A stretch of 64,000 bases of DNA from Arthrobacter sp. Soil782. Its GTDB lineage: Bacteria > Actinomycetota > Actinomycetes > Actinomycetales > Micrococcaceae. Below the pieces are notes generated by a model. The model saw nothing but the letters and a program-made list of their open reading frames with translations. It did no database searches and was not told the DNA's origin. Location: NCBI RefSeq assembly GCF_001428435.1, contig NZ_LMSO01000001.1:124001-188000 (forward strand). Direction: 5' to 3'. Numbering within the stretch: position 1 is the first letter of the stretch; every line of letters begins with the position of its first letter. Positions 41,273-50,803 of the stretch are shown piece after piece. A program made the translations under genes and the position numbers.

Positions 41273-43264
41273 CTACCGCGTGGTGACAGGTACGGTGATG
41301 GATCCGCCGGCCGAGGAGGTGATGGTGATGGTCGTCGTCGCGGGGGCGGTTGAGTTCCGCGTGCGGATGGTCCAGCTGCCGTCAGCTGCAACGGTTGCCG
41401 TACCAATCACCGACCGGGCGAGATTCGTGCTCCGCGCAGTGATCGTATTACCGGCGGTGATGGTCGCCGTCCCGGTGATTCGCCATTCACGGCGGTCGGA
41501 GCGGAACTGCGCCGATGCCGTGAGCTGGTCGGCCGGGGTGACGGTTGCCGAAGCGCCCGTGCCGAAGCTCGCCGGTGCACTGTTGCCTGCCGCGCTGGTT
41601 GCGACAAGTTTCAGCGAGTACGCCGTACCGTTGGTGAGCCCGTTCAGAACTGCAGTGCGGGCTGCGGCGTCTGTTGTCACTGTCACCGGCGTTCCCGTTG
41701 CCGGAGTGGCGGTCAGGATGTAGCCCGTGACCGGCGTGTTCGCGGCAACTGCCGCCTGCCATTCGACCGTAGCGCTTTGGTTGCCCACAGTGGTACGCAC
41801 GACCCTCGGTGCAGCGGGCGCCTGGAGGGTGGCCTGCACGGGAGTGAAGGCTGTCGGCGTTGCAGACGTGTCACCTGCGGCGCTCAGCGCGGTGACGACA
41901 ATACCGTACGCCGTGCCGGGCGTGAGTCCTTCAAGCCGCGCGGAGGTTGCGCCGCTTGCGGCCGTGACGGTCTTTGCGACACCGGCACTGGTGGTCGCAT
42001 CGATGCGGTATCCCGTCACTGCGGCGCCGTTGGCGGTTGCAGCTGTCCACGTGACATCCGCCGATCCGGCCAGGGTGCCGTCCTTTACTGCCACGCTGCC
42101 CGGAGCCGTTGGTGCAGTGGCTTCGGAGACTGCTGTCGCAGAAACGGTGACGTTGCCGCCGGAGGCAGGCGTGCTCGCCTGACCGTTGAGTGCAACGACG
42201 CTGACCGGGTAGACCTGTCCGCCCACCAGGCCCTGAATGGTGGCCGTGGTGGCGGTGGATCCAACCTTGATGCTTACCTCCTGGCCAAGCACGGTATCCG
42301 CCGCTATCACCTGGTAGCCGGTGATAGCCGGTGCATCCGCGGGAACGGTTGCTGGTGCCCAGGTCGCCGTGAGGGTGCCGTTGCCGGACGCCTTCGCGAA
42401 AACCTCGGTGGGCTGGTTGGGGGCCTGCCCTGCCGGACCGGCGGGGCAGCCACCGAAGCCCGGGCCGTCGATCTCCTTGAATTCGGAGATGGTCAGGCCA
42501 AGCTGAGCCTCGACAGTTGCCGGCTCGGCCTGCCAGCTCGCGACCGACGGATCGCCCGCGAATGCTGCGTCCTGTTCCGCCTTCGAGAAGAACCCGTACG
42601 TGACGGTGAACTCACCGTTCGCGGCCGTACCATCCACGGTGTAGCCCGTTGGTACCTCATCGTCCGGCCAGCCGATTGCCCGTTCGCCGATCCCCATGTC
42701 CCGCATGTCCGGATTGACGATCTCCACACCCATGCGTGCAGTGTCCACATCGGTGCCGTAGGTACCCTTGACGACAACCCTGCCCTCGACGTCTCCTGCG
42801 ATATCGGTGGCCGGAAGGTCCTCCCTCGTCACGGAGGTGATGACGGCGGTTCCGGCGTTGGCGCCGTCTCCACTGCCATCTGCGAACTCAACGCTGACCA
42901 CATCCTTGCCGGTGATGTTGGGGGTGACCACGTCCCAGCAGACGCCGCCGGGGTGGTTCACCTCGAGGAAGCCGGTTGCGTCGACCACCCCGTGGGCAAT
43001 GCCGATCAGGTTCCCGTCGCGGGTGACCTTGATGGTGGCATCCTGGCCTGCCTGGGCGGTGTAGCCCTCAATGGCCACCATGTCCCGCTTGGTGAAGATT
43101 TCAACGTTGCCGGGACCTACCGGCGGGTTGGCTGCCATGACGACGGACGCTCCGCCGGCCAGAAGGGCCAAAGTGGTGGTTCCGGCAAGCAGGGGAAGGG
43201 TGCGCCTGCGTGAACGTGGCGCTTTCGCGGATGGAACGGACGCAACGGGACTTCGTGAATTCAT
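41273..43264 (-). CDS. secreted protein with fibronectin type III repeats
   Basis: 663 residues. Signal peptide (RRTLPLLAGTTTLALLAGGA, cleavage near VMA-A). After a unique N-terminal domain of about 250 residues with one Cys pair, three FN3 domains follow (about 280-375, 380-470, 475-570), with motifs such as GYQVIAADT, GYRIDATTSAG and GYILTATPATG in equivalent places. The C-terminus is Thr/Ser-rich with no LPXTG anchor. It is probably an extracellular or surface structural protein, or the carrier of an unrecognised enzyme domain. The ATG at 43264 has a GAAAGGATG site. Confidence 0.75.
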   Translation of the reverse strand: MNSRSPVASVPSAKAPRSRRRTLPLLAGTTTLALLAGGASVVMAANPPVGPGNVEIFTKRDMVAIEGYTAQAGQDATIKVTRDGNLIGIAHGVVDATGFLEVNHPGGVCWDVVTPNITGKDVVSVEFADGSGDGANAGTAVITSVTREDLPATDIAGDVEGRVVVKGTYGTDVDTARMGVEIVNPDMRDMGIGERAIGWPDDEVPTGYTVDGTAANGEFTVTYGFFSKAEQDAAFAGDPSVASWQAEPATVEAQLGLTISEFKEIDGPGFGGCPAGPAGQAPNQPTEVFAKASGNGTLTATWAPATVPADAPAITGYQVIAADTVLGQEVSIKVGSTATTATIQGLVGGQVYPVSVVALNGQASTPASGGNVTVSATAVSEATAPTAPGSVAVKDGTLAGSADVTWTAATANGAAVTGYRIDATTSAGVAKTVTAASGATSARLEGLTPGTAYGIVVTALSAAGDTSATPTAFTPVQATLQAPAAPRVVRTTVGNQSATVEWQAAVAANTPVTGYILTATPATGTPVTVTTDAAARTAVLNGLTNGTAYSLKLVATSAAGNSAPASFGTGASATVTPADQLTASAQFRSDRREWRITGTATITAGNTITARSTNLARSVIGTATVAADGSWTIRTRNSTAPATTTITITSSAGGSITVPVTTR

Positions 43265-43391
43265 CACGCATCCTTTCGTGACGGAGCGGACGGGCCCCGA
43301 GGATGATGCGCAGGACGGTCGCCTGCTGAAGAAACAATCGCGGATGGAACTTGGGAATAACTTGGCCACTCGTTATCACTACGCTGGTGGC

Positions 43392-44372
43392 ATGAAGCAA
43401 CCGACTGTCGAGGAACTGCTGGCGTCGGCGTGCGTCGTCTCCGTGCCGATGCGCGTCCGCTTCCGCGGACTGACCCATCGCGAGGCGCTGATCCTGCAGG
43501 GACCGGCCGGCTGGGGCGAATTCTCACCCTTTCCCGAGTACGACGACGACGAGTCGGCTACGTGGCTCCGCGCCGCAGTGGAAGCCGCCTGGCACGGATT
43601 CCCGACGCCGGTGCGCAGCCGTGTACCGGTGAACGCGACCGTGCCTGCGGTGCAGGCGTCCGGCGTCGAACCTGTCCTGGCGCGGTTCGGCGCCGTGAGC
43701 GCGGTCAAGATCAAGGTGGCGGAACGCGGGCAGTCCCTTTCCGATGACGTCGCGCGCGTGGAGGAGGTGCGCCGCCTCCTCCCGGAGGCGAACCTGCGCA
43801 TCGATGCCAATGGCGGCTGGAGCACGGCCGAGGCACTGACCGCGCTGGAGGCTCTTGTTCCCTACTCGCTGGAGTACGCCGAGCAGCCCGTGATGGACAC
43901 CGCAGATCTGCGCGCCGTGCGGCTGGAAGTGCAGCGGCGTGGACTCCCGGTGCTCATCGCCGCTGATGAAAGCGTCCGGAAAGCCGAAGACCCACTGCGC
44001 GTCGCCCGGGAGGACGCGGCGGATCTGATCGTTGTGAAGGTCGCGCCGCTCGGAGGCGTGCGGAGGGCCCTGGACATCGTGGCGCAGGCGGGACTTCCCG
44101 CCGTCGTCAGTTCCGCACTGGACACTTCGGTGGGGATTCGAGCCGGAGTGGCCCTGGCCGCGTCATTGCCGCAGCTGCCGTACGCCTGCGGGCTGGCAAC
44201 GCTGTCGCTGATGGACGGCGACGTATCGCCTGAGCCGCTACTGCCCGACGGCGGCTGGTTGCCGGTGCGGCCGCTCACCGTTACGGAAGAGCTTCTTGAT
44301 CGTCATGAGGCTCCGCGGGACCGCGCGAACTGGTGGCTCGAGCGGCTGAAGCGGGTGTCCGGGAAGCTGTAG
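43392..44372 (+). CDS. menC: o-succinylbenzoate synthase
   Basis: 326 residues of the enolase superfamily, MenC branch. The KIKVAERG lysine, the metal ligands in LRIDANGGW and SLEYAEQPV, AADESVR and the C-terminal lysine in LIVVKVAPLGG are present. It dehydrates SHCHC to o-succinylbenzoate in menaquinone biosynthesis. It is divergent from the FN3 protein gene. The start at MKQPTVEELL is the family start; a longer N-terminal frame is unlikely. Confidence 0.92.
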   Translation: MKQPTVEELLASACVVSVPMRVRFRGLTHREALILQGPAGWGEFSPFPEYDDDESATWLRAAVEAAWHGFPTPVRSRVPVNATVPAVQASGVEPVLARFGAVSAVKIKVAERGQSLSDDVARVEEVRRLLPEANLRIDANGGWSTAEALTALEALVPYSLEYAEQPVMDTADLRAVRLEVQRRGLPVLIAADESVRKAEDPLRVAREDAADLIVVKVAPLGGVRRALDIVAQAGLPAVVSSALDTSVGIRAGVALAASLPQLPYACGLATLSLMDGDVSPEPLLPDGGWLPVRPLTVTEELLDRHEAPRDRANWWLERLKRVSGKL

Positions 44373-44503
44373 GGATCCGACAATGCGTGACGGCCGGTAT
44401 TCGCCGGTCGTTGGGTTGGCGTTCACCGAAGGACCCTCCAAAGGTTCATTTTCCTTGTCAGGGTGGGACGGACCCCACATCTGTACACCGGAAGGTTCCT
44501 CTA

Positions 44504-46672
44504 GTGAGCGACACCAAGCGCCGTCTCCTGCCCATGCTCGGCCACACCAACGGCAAGCGCAGCGCCGTCACCTGCGCGCTGAAGTGCGACAACGCCTGCG
44601 CGTCGGCCGTCTGCAACACCAGCAGCAACAACTACTTCCGCGACATCGTCTCCAACGAGCTCTCCCGCCGCAGCGTCATGGGCGCAGGAGCCGTGGGCGC
44701 CCTCACCATGCTCATCGGCGCCAACGCACCGCAGCTGGCGCCGGACGGAACCGGCATTGCACCTGCCGTAGCGATGGAGCGCCACGGTGGAAAGGGGAAG
44801 CTGAAGTTCACGCCGATCGACCCGGTGGACGCGCTCGTTGACGACTTCACTGTTCCCGAAGGTTTCGCCTGGCGTCCGGTGATCCGCTGGGGCGACCCGC
44901 TGTTCCGTGGTGCTCCGGCGTTCGACGCCAACAACCAGAGCGCCGCCGCGCAAGCGCAGCAGTTCGGTTACAACTGCGACTACACCGACATCGTCGAGAT
45001 TCCCGGCAGCAAAGGCCGCCGCGCCGTCCTGTTTGCCAACCACGAATACACCAACGAGAGCATCATGTTCCCGCCGGAACTTCCCGACGGCGAAGTACGG
45101 GCCATTGCCCGCGCGGCTCACGGGCTCTCCGTCGTCGAGCTTGAGCGGAAGAACAAGAACGCGCCGTGGAGCTACATTGTGGGCGCGGGCCTCAACCGCC
45201 GCTACCTCCTGGATACCCCGTACGAGTTGACGGGCCCAGCGGCCGGATCCGAGTTCGTGAAGACCATCGATGACCCTGCAGGACGCACCATTCTCGGTAC
45301 GCTTGGCAACTGCGCCGGCGGCACCACGCCGTGGGGCACCATCCTCTCCGGCGAGGAAAACTTCAACGGCTACTTCGTCACCCCGGGTACGTCCGACGCC
45401 GACCGCCGCTACGGTCTCACATCCCGGCCCACCGGGCGCGCGTGGGAAACCGATGAGCCCCGTTTCGACACCCGCAACGCCGGCTACGCCAACGAAGCGA
45501 ACCGGTTCGGCTACATCGTGGAGGTCGATCCATTCGATCCCAACTCCACACCGAAGAAGCACTCCATGCTGGGCCGCTTCAAGCACGAGGGTGCAAACGT
45601 CATTGTTGCCGGCGACGGCCGCGTGGTTGCCTATTCAGGCGACGATGAGCGCTTCGACTACCTCTACAAGTTCGTTTCGAAGAACACCGTCCGCACGGGA
45701 AACAGCGCCGAGTACCGCAGGGCAAACATGGAGCTGCTCTCCGAGGGTTCGCTGTATGTGGCCCGCTTCCAGGGCAACTCGGTTCCGGAAATCGACGGCA
45801 CCGGTGCGCTTCCCTCCGATGGTGCATTTGACGGCGTCGGCGAGTGGCTGCCGCTGATCATTGACAACGAGTCCGCCGTTCCGGGTATGAGCGCCGCTGA
45901 GGTTGCGGTTTTCACCCGCCTGGCAGCGGACAAGGTGGGACCCACAAAGATGGACCGCGCCGAAGACGTGGAGCCCAACCCGGCAACCGGCAAGGTGTAC
46001 GTCGCGTGCACCAACAACACCAACCGCGGCGTACCGGGCCAGGCTCCGGTGGACGAGGCAAGCCCCCGCACCCGCAACCGTGACGGGCACATCGTCGAAC
46101 TCACTGAAAACGGCGGCGACCAGACCTCCACACGGTTCACCTGGAACCTGCTGATGGTTTGCGGTGATCCCGCCACCAACTCGAGCACCTACTTCAGCGG
46201 CTACCCGACGGACAAGGTGTCCCCGATCTCCTGCCCGGACAACCTGGCGTTCGACACTGCCGGCAACCTGTGGATTTCCACCGACGGTCAGCCGGGCACC
46301 ATCGGCTACTGTGACGGACTCTTCCGGGTGGGCCTCGAGGGCAGCGAACGCGGCCGGGTGGACCAGTTCCTCGCGGTTCCGCGCGACGGCGAGACCTGCG
46401 GACCGATCATCCACGACGATGAGCGCAACGTCTTCGTTGCCGTTCAGCACCCGGGAGAGGACGGTGCCTGGGGCGCCCAGAACTCCCTGTTCCCCGACTA
46501 CGTCGAGGGAGGCACTGCTCCGAAGCGCGGCGAAGGCGCCCTGCCGCGCCCGTCGGTCATTCAGGTCTTCCCGGCTGAGCGCGCAGGCAAGGGCGATGAC
46601 AAGCCTGGCCGCGGACACGGCAAGGGGAAGCCGCGGACGGACGACAACCGCGGGGGCCGCGACGCCAAGTAG
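44504..46672 (+). CDS. phoX: PhoX-family alkaline phosphatase (DUF839), Tat-exported
   Basis: 722 residues. After a 50-residue leader the Tat signal LSRRSVMGAGAVGALTMLIG is followed by the DUF839/PhoX domain (FANHEYTNE, GTILSGEENFNGYF, RFKHEGANVIVA). PhoX releases phosphate from esters with calcium and iron cofactors. A GTG with a GGAAGG site is used. The C-terminus is basic and Gly-rich. It separates menC from menD. Confidence 0.85.
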   Translation: MSDTKRRLLPMLGHTNGKRSAVTCALKCDNACASAVCNTSSNNYFRDIVSNELSRRSVMGAGAVGALTMLIGANAPQLAPDGTGIAPAVAMERHGGKGKLKFTPIDPVDALVDDFTVPEGFAWRPVIRWGDPLFRGAPAFDANNQSAAAQAQQFGYNCDYTDIVEIPGSKGRRAVLFANHEYTNESIMFPPELPDGEVRAIARAAHGLSVVELERKNKNAPWSYIVGAGLNRRYLLDTPYELTGPAAGSEFVKTIDDPAGRTILGTLGNCAGGTTPWGTILSGEENFNGYFVTPGTSDADRRYGLTSRPTGRAWETDEPRFDTRNAGYANEANRFGYIVEVDPFDPNSTPKKHSMLGRFKHEGANVIVAGDGRVVAYSGDDERFDYLYKFVSKNTVRTGNSAEYRRANMELLSEGSLYVARFQGNSVPEIDGTGALPSDGAFDGVGEWLPLIIDNESAVPGMSAAEVAVFTRLAADKVGPTKMDRAEDVEPNPATGKVYVACTNNTNRGVPGQAPVDEASPRTRNRDGHIVELTENGGDQTSTRFTWNLLMVCGDPATNSSTYFSGYPTDKVSPISCPDNLAFDTAGNLWISTDGQPGTIGYCDGLFRVGLEGSERGRVDQFLAVPRDGETCGPIIHDDERNVFVAVQHPGEDGAWGAQNSLFPDYVEGGTAPKRGEGALPRPSVIQVFPAERAGKGDDKPGRGHGKGKPRTDDNRGGRDAK

Positions 46673-46686
46673 CGCCACAACTCTTC

Positions 46687-46751
46687 GGAACTTTTGTGCA
46701 GGTCCGGTGGGTCGACCGGTCGTCGACCCACCGGATCTGCGCAAAAGTTCC
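46687..46751. repeat. intergenic palindromic repeat, copy 1
   Basis: Two 30-base arms (outer GGAACTTTTGTGCAGGTCCG, inner GGTGGGTCGAC) separated by the 5-base loop CGGTC. 28 of 30 positions are complementary; the two mismatches leave G-U or A-C pairs. A second copy of the same family is at 56095. It lies between phoX and menD. Confidence 0.85.
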
Positions 46752-46785
46752 CTGAGGTGGTGCGTAGGGATGTGAGGATGGGGGA

Positions 46786-48495
46786 GTGGACTCCATCGAA
46801 TCAGCCCGCCGCGTGACTGCAGCCCTCGCTGCCGCCGGAATCACCGACGTCGTTCTCGCTCCCGGATCGCGCAGCGCACCTCTGGCCTACGCGCTCGCCG
46901 AGGCAGAGGAGCGCGGGGAGCTCCGCATCCACGTGCGCATTGATGAACGGGTGGGTGCCTTCACCGCGCTGGGCCTCGCGCTCGGTGCGCAGCGGCCGGC
47001 TGCCGTCGTCACCACCTCCGGAACCGCTGTGGGGGAACTGCTTCCGGCGGTCATGGAAGCCAATCATGCCGCTGTACCCCTTGTGGTTCTCTCCGCTGAC
47101 CGGCCGGAGGAGTTGCGCGGAACCGGCGCCAACCAGACCACCCGGCAGCCGGGACTGTTCGGTGTCCACGTGCGCGCCGCCGTGGACGTCCCCGCCGGAA
47201 CCGATCCTGCCCCCTACCTCGCCCGGGCGCTCGCCGAAGCGCGCGGAGCCAGCGGTCCGGCCGGTCCGGTGCACGTGAACCTGGCCTTCCGGGACCCGCT
47301 GGTGCCGAGGATTGACGGCGCCGCGGGCTCGGCCGGCGCGGCGCCCAACGAGGCGGGAACGGAGCCCGGATCGGCCACAACAACAAGCACAGTCACAGCA
47401 GCAGAAATAACAACTGCATCAACAAGGACGACGACGACGCCTGCACCTTCCGGTGACCACAACGGCGCGCGCACCGTTGTGGTCGCCGGGCACAGTGCGG
47501 GGGAGCTGGCGGCGGTGTTCGCGCAGCATCTGGGCCTGCCGCTGCTGGCGGAGCCCTCGTCGAACGCCCGGTTCGGTTCGTCGGTGATCGGCGCGTACCG
47601 GCTGCTTCTTGAGCGGTTCGGCCCACGGATCGAGCGGGCTGTTGTCTTTGGCCGGCCCACCCTGTCCCGGCCGGTCGCGGCGCTGCTGGCCAGGACAGAC
47701 GTGGAACGTGCACTGTATCTGCCGGAGCCGCAGGCGTGGTTCGAGGAGGGCAGGCGCCCCGAACGGCTGATCAGCACAATCGATGAGCTGCTGTCCTTCG
47801 CCGGTCGCGGCGCAGACGGCTGGCTCAGCGAATGGCGGAAAGCCGGGGCCCGCGCCGAGGCCGCTCTGCAACTGCATCTCGCGGACGAGCCGGTCCTGTC
47901 GGGACTGCACGTGGCGGATGCAGTGTGGGAGAACACGACGGACAACCTCGTGCTCGGGTCCTCCAACCCCATTCGCGATGTGGACCTGATGGCCACGGGT
48001 GACTGGCACCCGCTTGAGGTGTACGCCAACCGGGGTCTCGCCGGGATCGACGGCAGCATCTCTACTGCAGCCGGAATCGCGCTCGCAGCCGGAATCCCGA
48101 CCCGACTGCTTGTCGGTGACCTGACCTTCCTCCATGACGCCGGCGGCCTTCTGCTGGGGACGGGCGAAGAGGAACCGGACCTGCAGGTGGTAGTGCTCAA
48201 TGATTCAGGCGGCGGCATCTTCGGGCTGCTTGAGCATGGGAACCCGGCAACGCTGGAGCGCTATGGATCCGCCGTCGAACGCTTGTTCGGCACGCCGCAC
48301 TCCGCGAACCTCGCCGCTCTGGCGGAGGGGTACGGCGTGCCGCATCGTCTGATCAGCACAGTCGACGAGCTGGACGCAGCGCTGGAGGAACCGATCAGCG
48401 GCCGGTCGGTCCTGGAGGTGCGGACCGACCGCGCCGCGCTGCGTGCCATGCACGCGCGGGTGAAGCAGGCGGTGCTGGACGCCGTCGGGCGCTGA
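46786..48495 (+). CDS. menD: SEPHCHC synthase (menaquinone biosynthesis)
   Basis: 569 residues, thiamine-dependent. The N-terminal pyrimidine-binding domain has APGSRSAPLAYAL and RIDERVGAFTALGLA. The ThDP/Mg motif is GDLTFLHDAGG (about 446) with LNDSGGGIFGLL. It condenses isochorismate with 2-oxoglutarate. An unusual Thr/Ala low-complexity insert lies at about residues 186-225 (GTEPGSATTTSTV, then ASTRTTTTPAP), between the first and second domains; ordinary MenD has a short link there. GTG start. It follows phoX after the palindromic repeat. Confidence 0.94.
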   Translation: MDSIESARRVTAALAAAGITDVVLAPGSRSAPLAYALAEAEERGELRIHVRIDERVGAFTALGLALGAQRPAAVVTTSGTAVGELLPAVMEANHAAVPLVVLSADRPEELRGTGANQTTRQPGLFGVHVRAAVDVPAGTDPAPYLARALAEARGASGPAGPVHVNLAFRDPLVPRIDGAAGSAGAAPNEAGTEPGSATTTSTVTAAEITTASTRTTTTPAPSGDHNGARTVVVAGHSAGELAAVFAQHLGLPLLAEPSSNARFGSSVIGAYRLLLERFGPRIERAVVFGRPTLSRPVAALLARTDVERALYLPEPQAWFEEGRRPERLISTIDELLSFAGRGADGWLSEWRKAGARAEAALQLHLADEPVLSGLHVADAVWENTTDNLVLGSSNPIRDVDLMATGDWHPLEVYANRGLAGIDGSISTAAGIALAAGIPTRLLVGDLTFLHDAGGLLLGTGEEEPDLQVVVLNDSGGGIFGLLEHGNPATLERYGSAVERLFGTPHSANLAALAEGYGVPHRLISTVDELDAALEEPISGRSVLEVRTDRAALRAMHARVKQAVLDAVGR

Positions 48496-48514
48496 CTCCA
48501 GATCAGCCCCATCC

Positions 48515-48544
48515 AGCGGAGCAGGGCGCCGAACCTGCCCCGCT
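48515..48544. terminator. hairpin between convergent menD and VanY-like genes
   Basis: AGCGGAGCAGG and CCTGCCCCGCT, 10 of 11 pairs, with an 8-base loop, in the 48-base convergent gap; it touches the end of the VanY gene. Confidence 0.5.
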
Positions 48545-49959
48545 CAACGGAACAGTCGGTAGCTTTGCCAGCCGTGGCCGATGGTCGCGGCAGCTCCCCA
48601 CCGGTTGCCCGGCATCGGGTAGTACCTCAGCTCGCCGGTCGTCGTAGAGCGCGCACGAAGCCCATACGAACCGGGGCCCTGGAAACCGGAGATGGCTTTC
48701 AGGCTGTCCATCGTTGACCAGCCGTTCCCGATCACGCGCCGGGTTTCTGCGACGAACGCACCGGCTCCTGTGGAACGGTACAGCGCGAGCTGTCCGTCGG
48801 CCCGGATGGCGAGGATGTCCTGGTTGCCGTCGCGGTCCCAGTCGGCCTGAGTCAGGCGCAGGTCCTGCCAGCCGTGGCCTATCCTGGCGGGCGCTGACAA
48901 ACCGGCGCCGGCGGTGTTCGCGTAGTGCCACAGCACGCCTGCACCGTCCTTCGCCACCACGGAGGGGAACCGGCTGCCGCGGAGCCAGACTCCCACGGTG
49001 ATGTCGTAACTTCCCCAACCTTGACCTATGCTGATTGGCGCCTGGAATCCGCCGCCGAACTGACCGCGGTACAGGGTCAACCGGCCGTCATTCCATTGCG
49101 CGAGGATGTCCTGAAGCCCGTCTGCATTCCAGTCGGTGCTGAAGCCCGCCTTGAGCGTGGACCACCCGGCGCCGAGCCGCGCACGCGGACGAAACCCGTT
49201 GAGGAAGTTTGACGGATATGTCCACGACGTTCCTGTCGAGTCGACTGCCACCACGTCGGAGGAGTGCTTGATGGGCGGGTTGGAGCCGTTGTAGTAGTGC
49301 TCCATGGTGGGGATGCCTCGGGTCCGCATCTCGGTGGCCACGGACCGGCCGACATAGCGCAGGTGCCACGGCTCGAAGGTGTAGCCGGTGGTGGGCTGGT
49401 ACCCGTCCGGGTAGCGGATGATGAACCCGTAGCGGTGGGCGTTCGCTGCCACCCAGCGGCCGCCGGCTGTGGTGGCGAAGCAGGCGTTGAGGCCGCATGA
49501 GCCGCTGAGGTTTCCGACGTCGACAGCCAGCCCGGTCTGGTGCTCGCTGTGGCCGGGACGGGCGGAAATGGTGTCCGCGACCGCCTGTCCGTACTGGGCC
49601 ACGTACGAGTTGTACAGCGCAGCCTGCTGGTCGTAGGAGCGGTACGCGCTGACCACGGCAAGCGGGGCGCCGGCGCTCCTGGCACCCGCGAAGAGGTTCT
49701 GCAGATTCGCCGACACTTCACGCCGGAGCACATAGTTGGTCCCGGGGAAGAACACGAGATCCGGCGCAATGTACCGGAGGGGATTGAGCGGCCGGGACTT
49801 GGTCACCAGCACCTGGATGTTGCCGGGGTCATTCACCGGGAGTGCGGCAACGGCCGGCGGTGCGGTAAGCAGCCCGGTGAGCAGCGCGAAACAAACAACG
49901 ACGACGGCGGCGAACCGCGCTCTCAGGCGCGGCCGTCCGACCGTGGGAAGCTCGGACAT
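48544..49959 (-). CDS. secreted D-Ala-D-Ala carboxypeptidase (VanY/M15B) with FG-GAP repeats
   Basis: 471 residues. A signal peptide (AAVVVVCFALLTGLLTAPPA, then VAA) is followed by an M15 peptidase domain (about 60-215) with the zinc pattern GHSEHQTGLAVDVG and EPWHLRYVG. The rest contains repeated FG-GAP/VCBS units with calcium-type motifs (DWNADGLQDILAQW, DWDRDGNQDILAIR). The peptidase trims cell-wall peptides; the propeller may bind the wall or a partner. It ends convergently with menD. Confidence 0.85.
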   Translation of the reverse strand: MSELPTVGRPRLRARFAAVVVVCFALLTGLLTAPPAVAALPVNDPGNIQVLVTKSRPLNPLRYIAPDLVFFPGTNYVLRREVSANLQNLFAGARSAGAPLAVVSAYRSYDQQAALYNSYVAQYGQAVADTISARPGHSEHQTGLAVDVGNLSGSCGLNACFATTAGGRWVAANAHRYGFIIRYPDGYQPTTGYTFEPWHLRYVGRSVATEMRTRGIPTMEHYYNGSNPPIKHSSDVVAVDSTGTSWTYPSNFLNGFRPRARLGAGWSTLKAGFSTDWNADGLQDILAQWNDGRLTLYRGQFGGGFQAPISIGQGWGSYDITVGVWLRGSRFPSVVAKDGAGVLWHYANTAGAGLSAPARIGHGWQDLRLTQADWDRDGNQDILAIRADGQLALYRSTGAGAFVAETRRVIGNGWSTMDSLKAISGFQGPGSYGLRARSTTTGELRYYPMPGNRWGAAATIGHGWQSYRLFR

Positions 49960-50047
49960 GGGATTCCTGGGGTAGGGGAGACCAGGCGGGTCGGTGCGTA
50001 TATTTTTGCACGCACCAACCCGTTTGGAAACGGCACTCAAATCACAA

Positions 50048-50800
50048 TTAGAGAACCTTCGAGAGGAAGCTCTGCGTGCGCTCGTGCTGCGGGTTGCCGA
50101 GGACATCGTCCGGCTTGCCCTGCTCCACCACAATCCCGCCGTCCATGAAGACAACGCGGTCGCCGACCTCGCGAGCGAACCCCATTTCATGGGTCACTAC
50201 CATCATGGTCATGCCGTCACGCGCAAGCTGCTTCATGACATCGAGAACGTCCCCGACCAGCTCCGGGTCGAGTGCGCTGGTCGGTTCATCGAAGAGCATC
50301 ATGTCCGGGTCCATCGAAAGCGCCCGGGCGATGGCGACGCGCTGCTGCTGGCCGCCGGAAAGCTGGGCCGGGAACGCATCAACCTTGTCCGCCAGGCCCA
50401 CCTTGTCCAGGTTGCGGCGGGCGATTTCCTCAGCTTCCGCCTTGCCCCGCTTCTTCGCGCGGATCTGGGCGAGCGTCAGGTTCCGCAGGACCGTGAGGTG
50501 GGGAAACAGGTTGAACTGCTGGAACACCATGCCAATGCGGGTACGCACCTTGTCCAGGTCAGTGTCCTCATCGGTGATGTCGACGCCCTCAACGATGATG
50601 GTTCCCGAGGTGGGCTCTTCCAACCGGTTGACGCAGCGCAGCAATGTGGATTTGCCCGATCCGGACGGGCCGATGACGCAGACCACCTCGCCCTGATCAA
50701 CGTGAAAGTCGATGCCCTTGAGCACCTCGTTGTCCCCGAAGGACTTGCACAGCTTGCGTACTTCAATGGCGGGTACGCCCGTCGTTTGCAGTTCGGCCAT
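50048..50800 (-). CDS. polar amino-acid ABC transporter ATP-binding protein
   Basis: 250 residues with Walker [12 protein letters not shown], signature [15 protein letters not shown], Walker [15 protein letters not shown] and the switch histidine in [13 protein letters not shown]. This is the GlnQ/HisP type. It starts 4 bases after the permease stop and completes a binding protein-permease-ATPase operon transcribed from 52471. The substrate is likely glutamate, glutamine, arginine or cystine. Confidence 0.93.
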   Translation of the reverse strand: MAELQTTGVPAIEVRKLCKSFGDNEVLKGIDFHVDQGEVVCVIGPSGSGKSTLLRCVNRLEEPTSGTIIVEGVDITDEDTDLDKVRTRIGMVFQQFNLFPHLTVLRNLTLAQIRAKKRGKAEAEEIARRNLDKVGLADKVDAFPAQLSGGQQQRVAIARALSMDPDMMLFDEPTSALDPELVGDVLDVMKQLARDGMTMMVVTHEMGFAREVGDRVVFMDGGIVVEQGKPDDVLGNPQHERTQSFLSKVL

Positions 50801-50803
50801 GAC

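Noticed and set aside
41777-43213. 478-codon plus-strand frame opposite the FN3 protein
   Set aside because: Mirror frame of the repeat protein; the minus-strand protein has a signal peptide and recognisable FN3 repeats.
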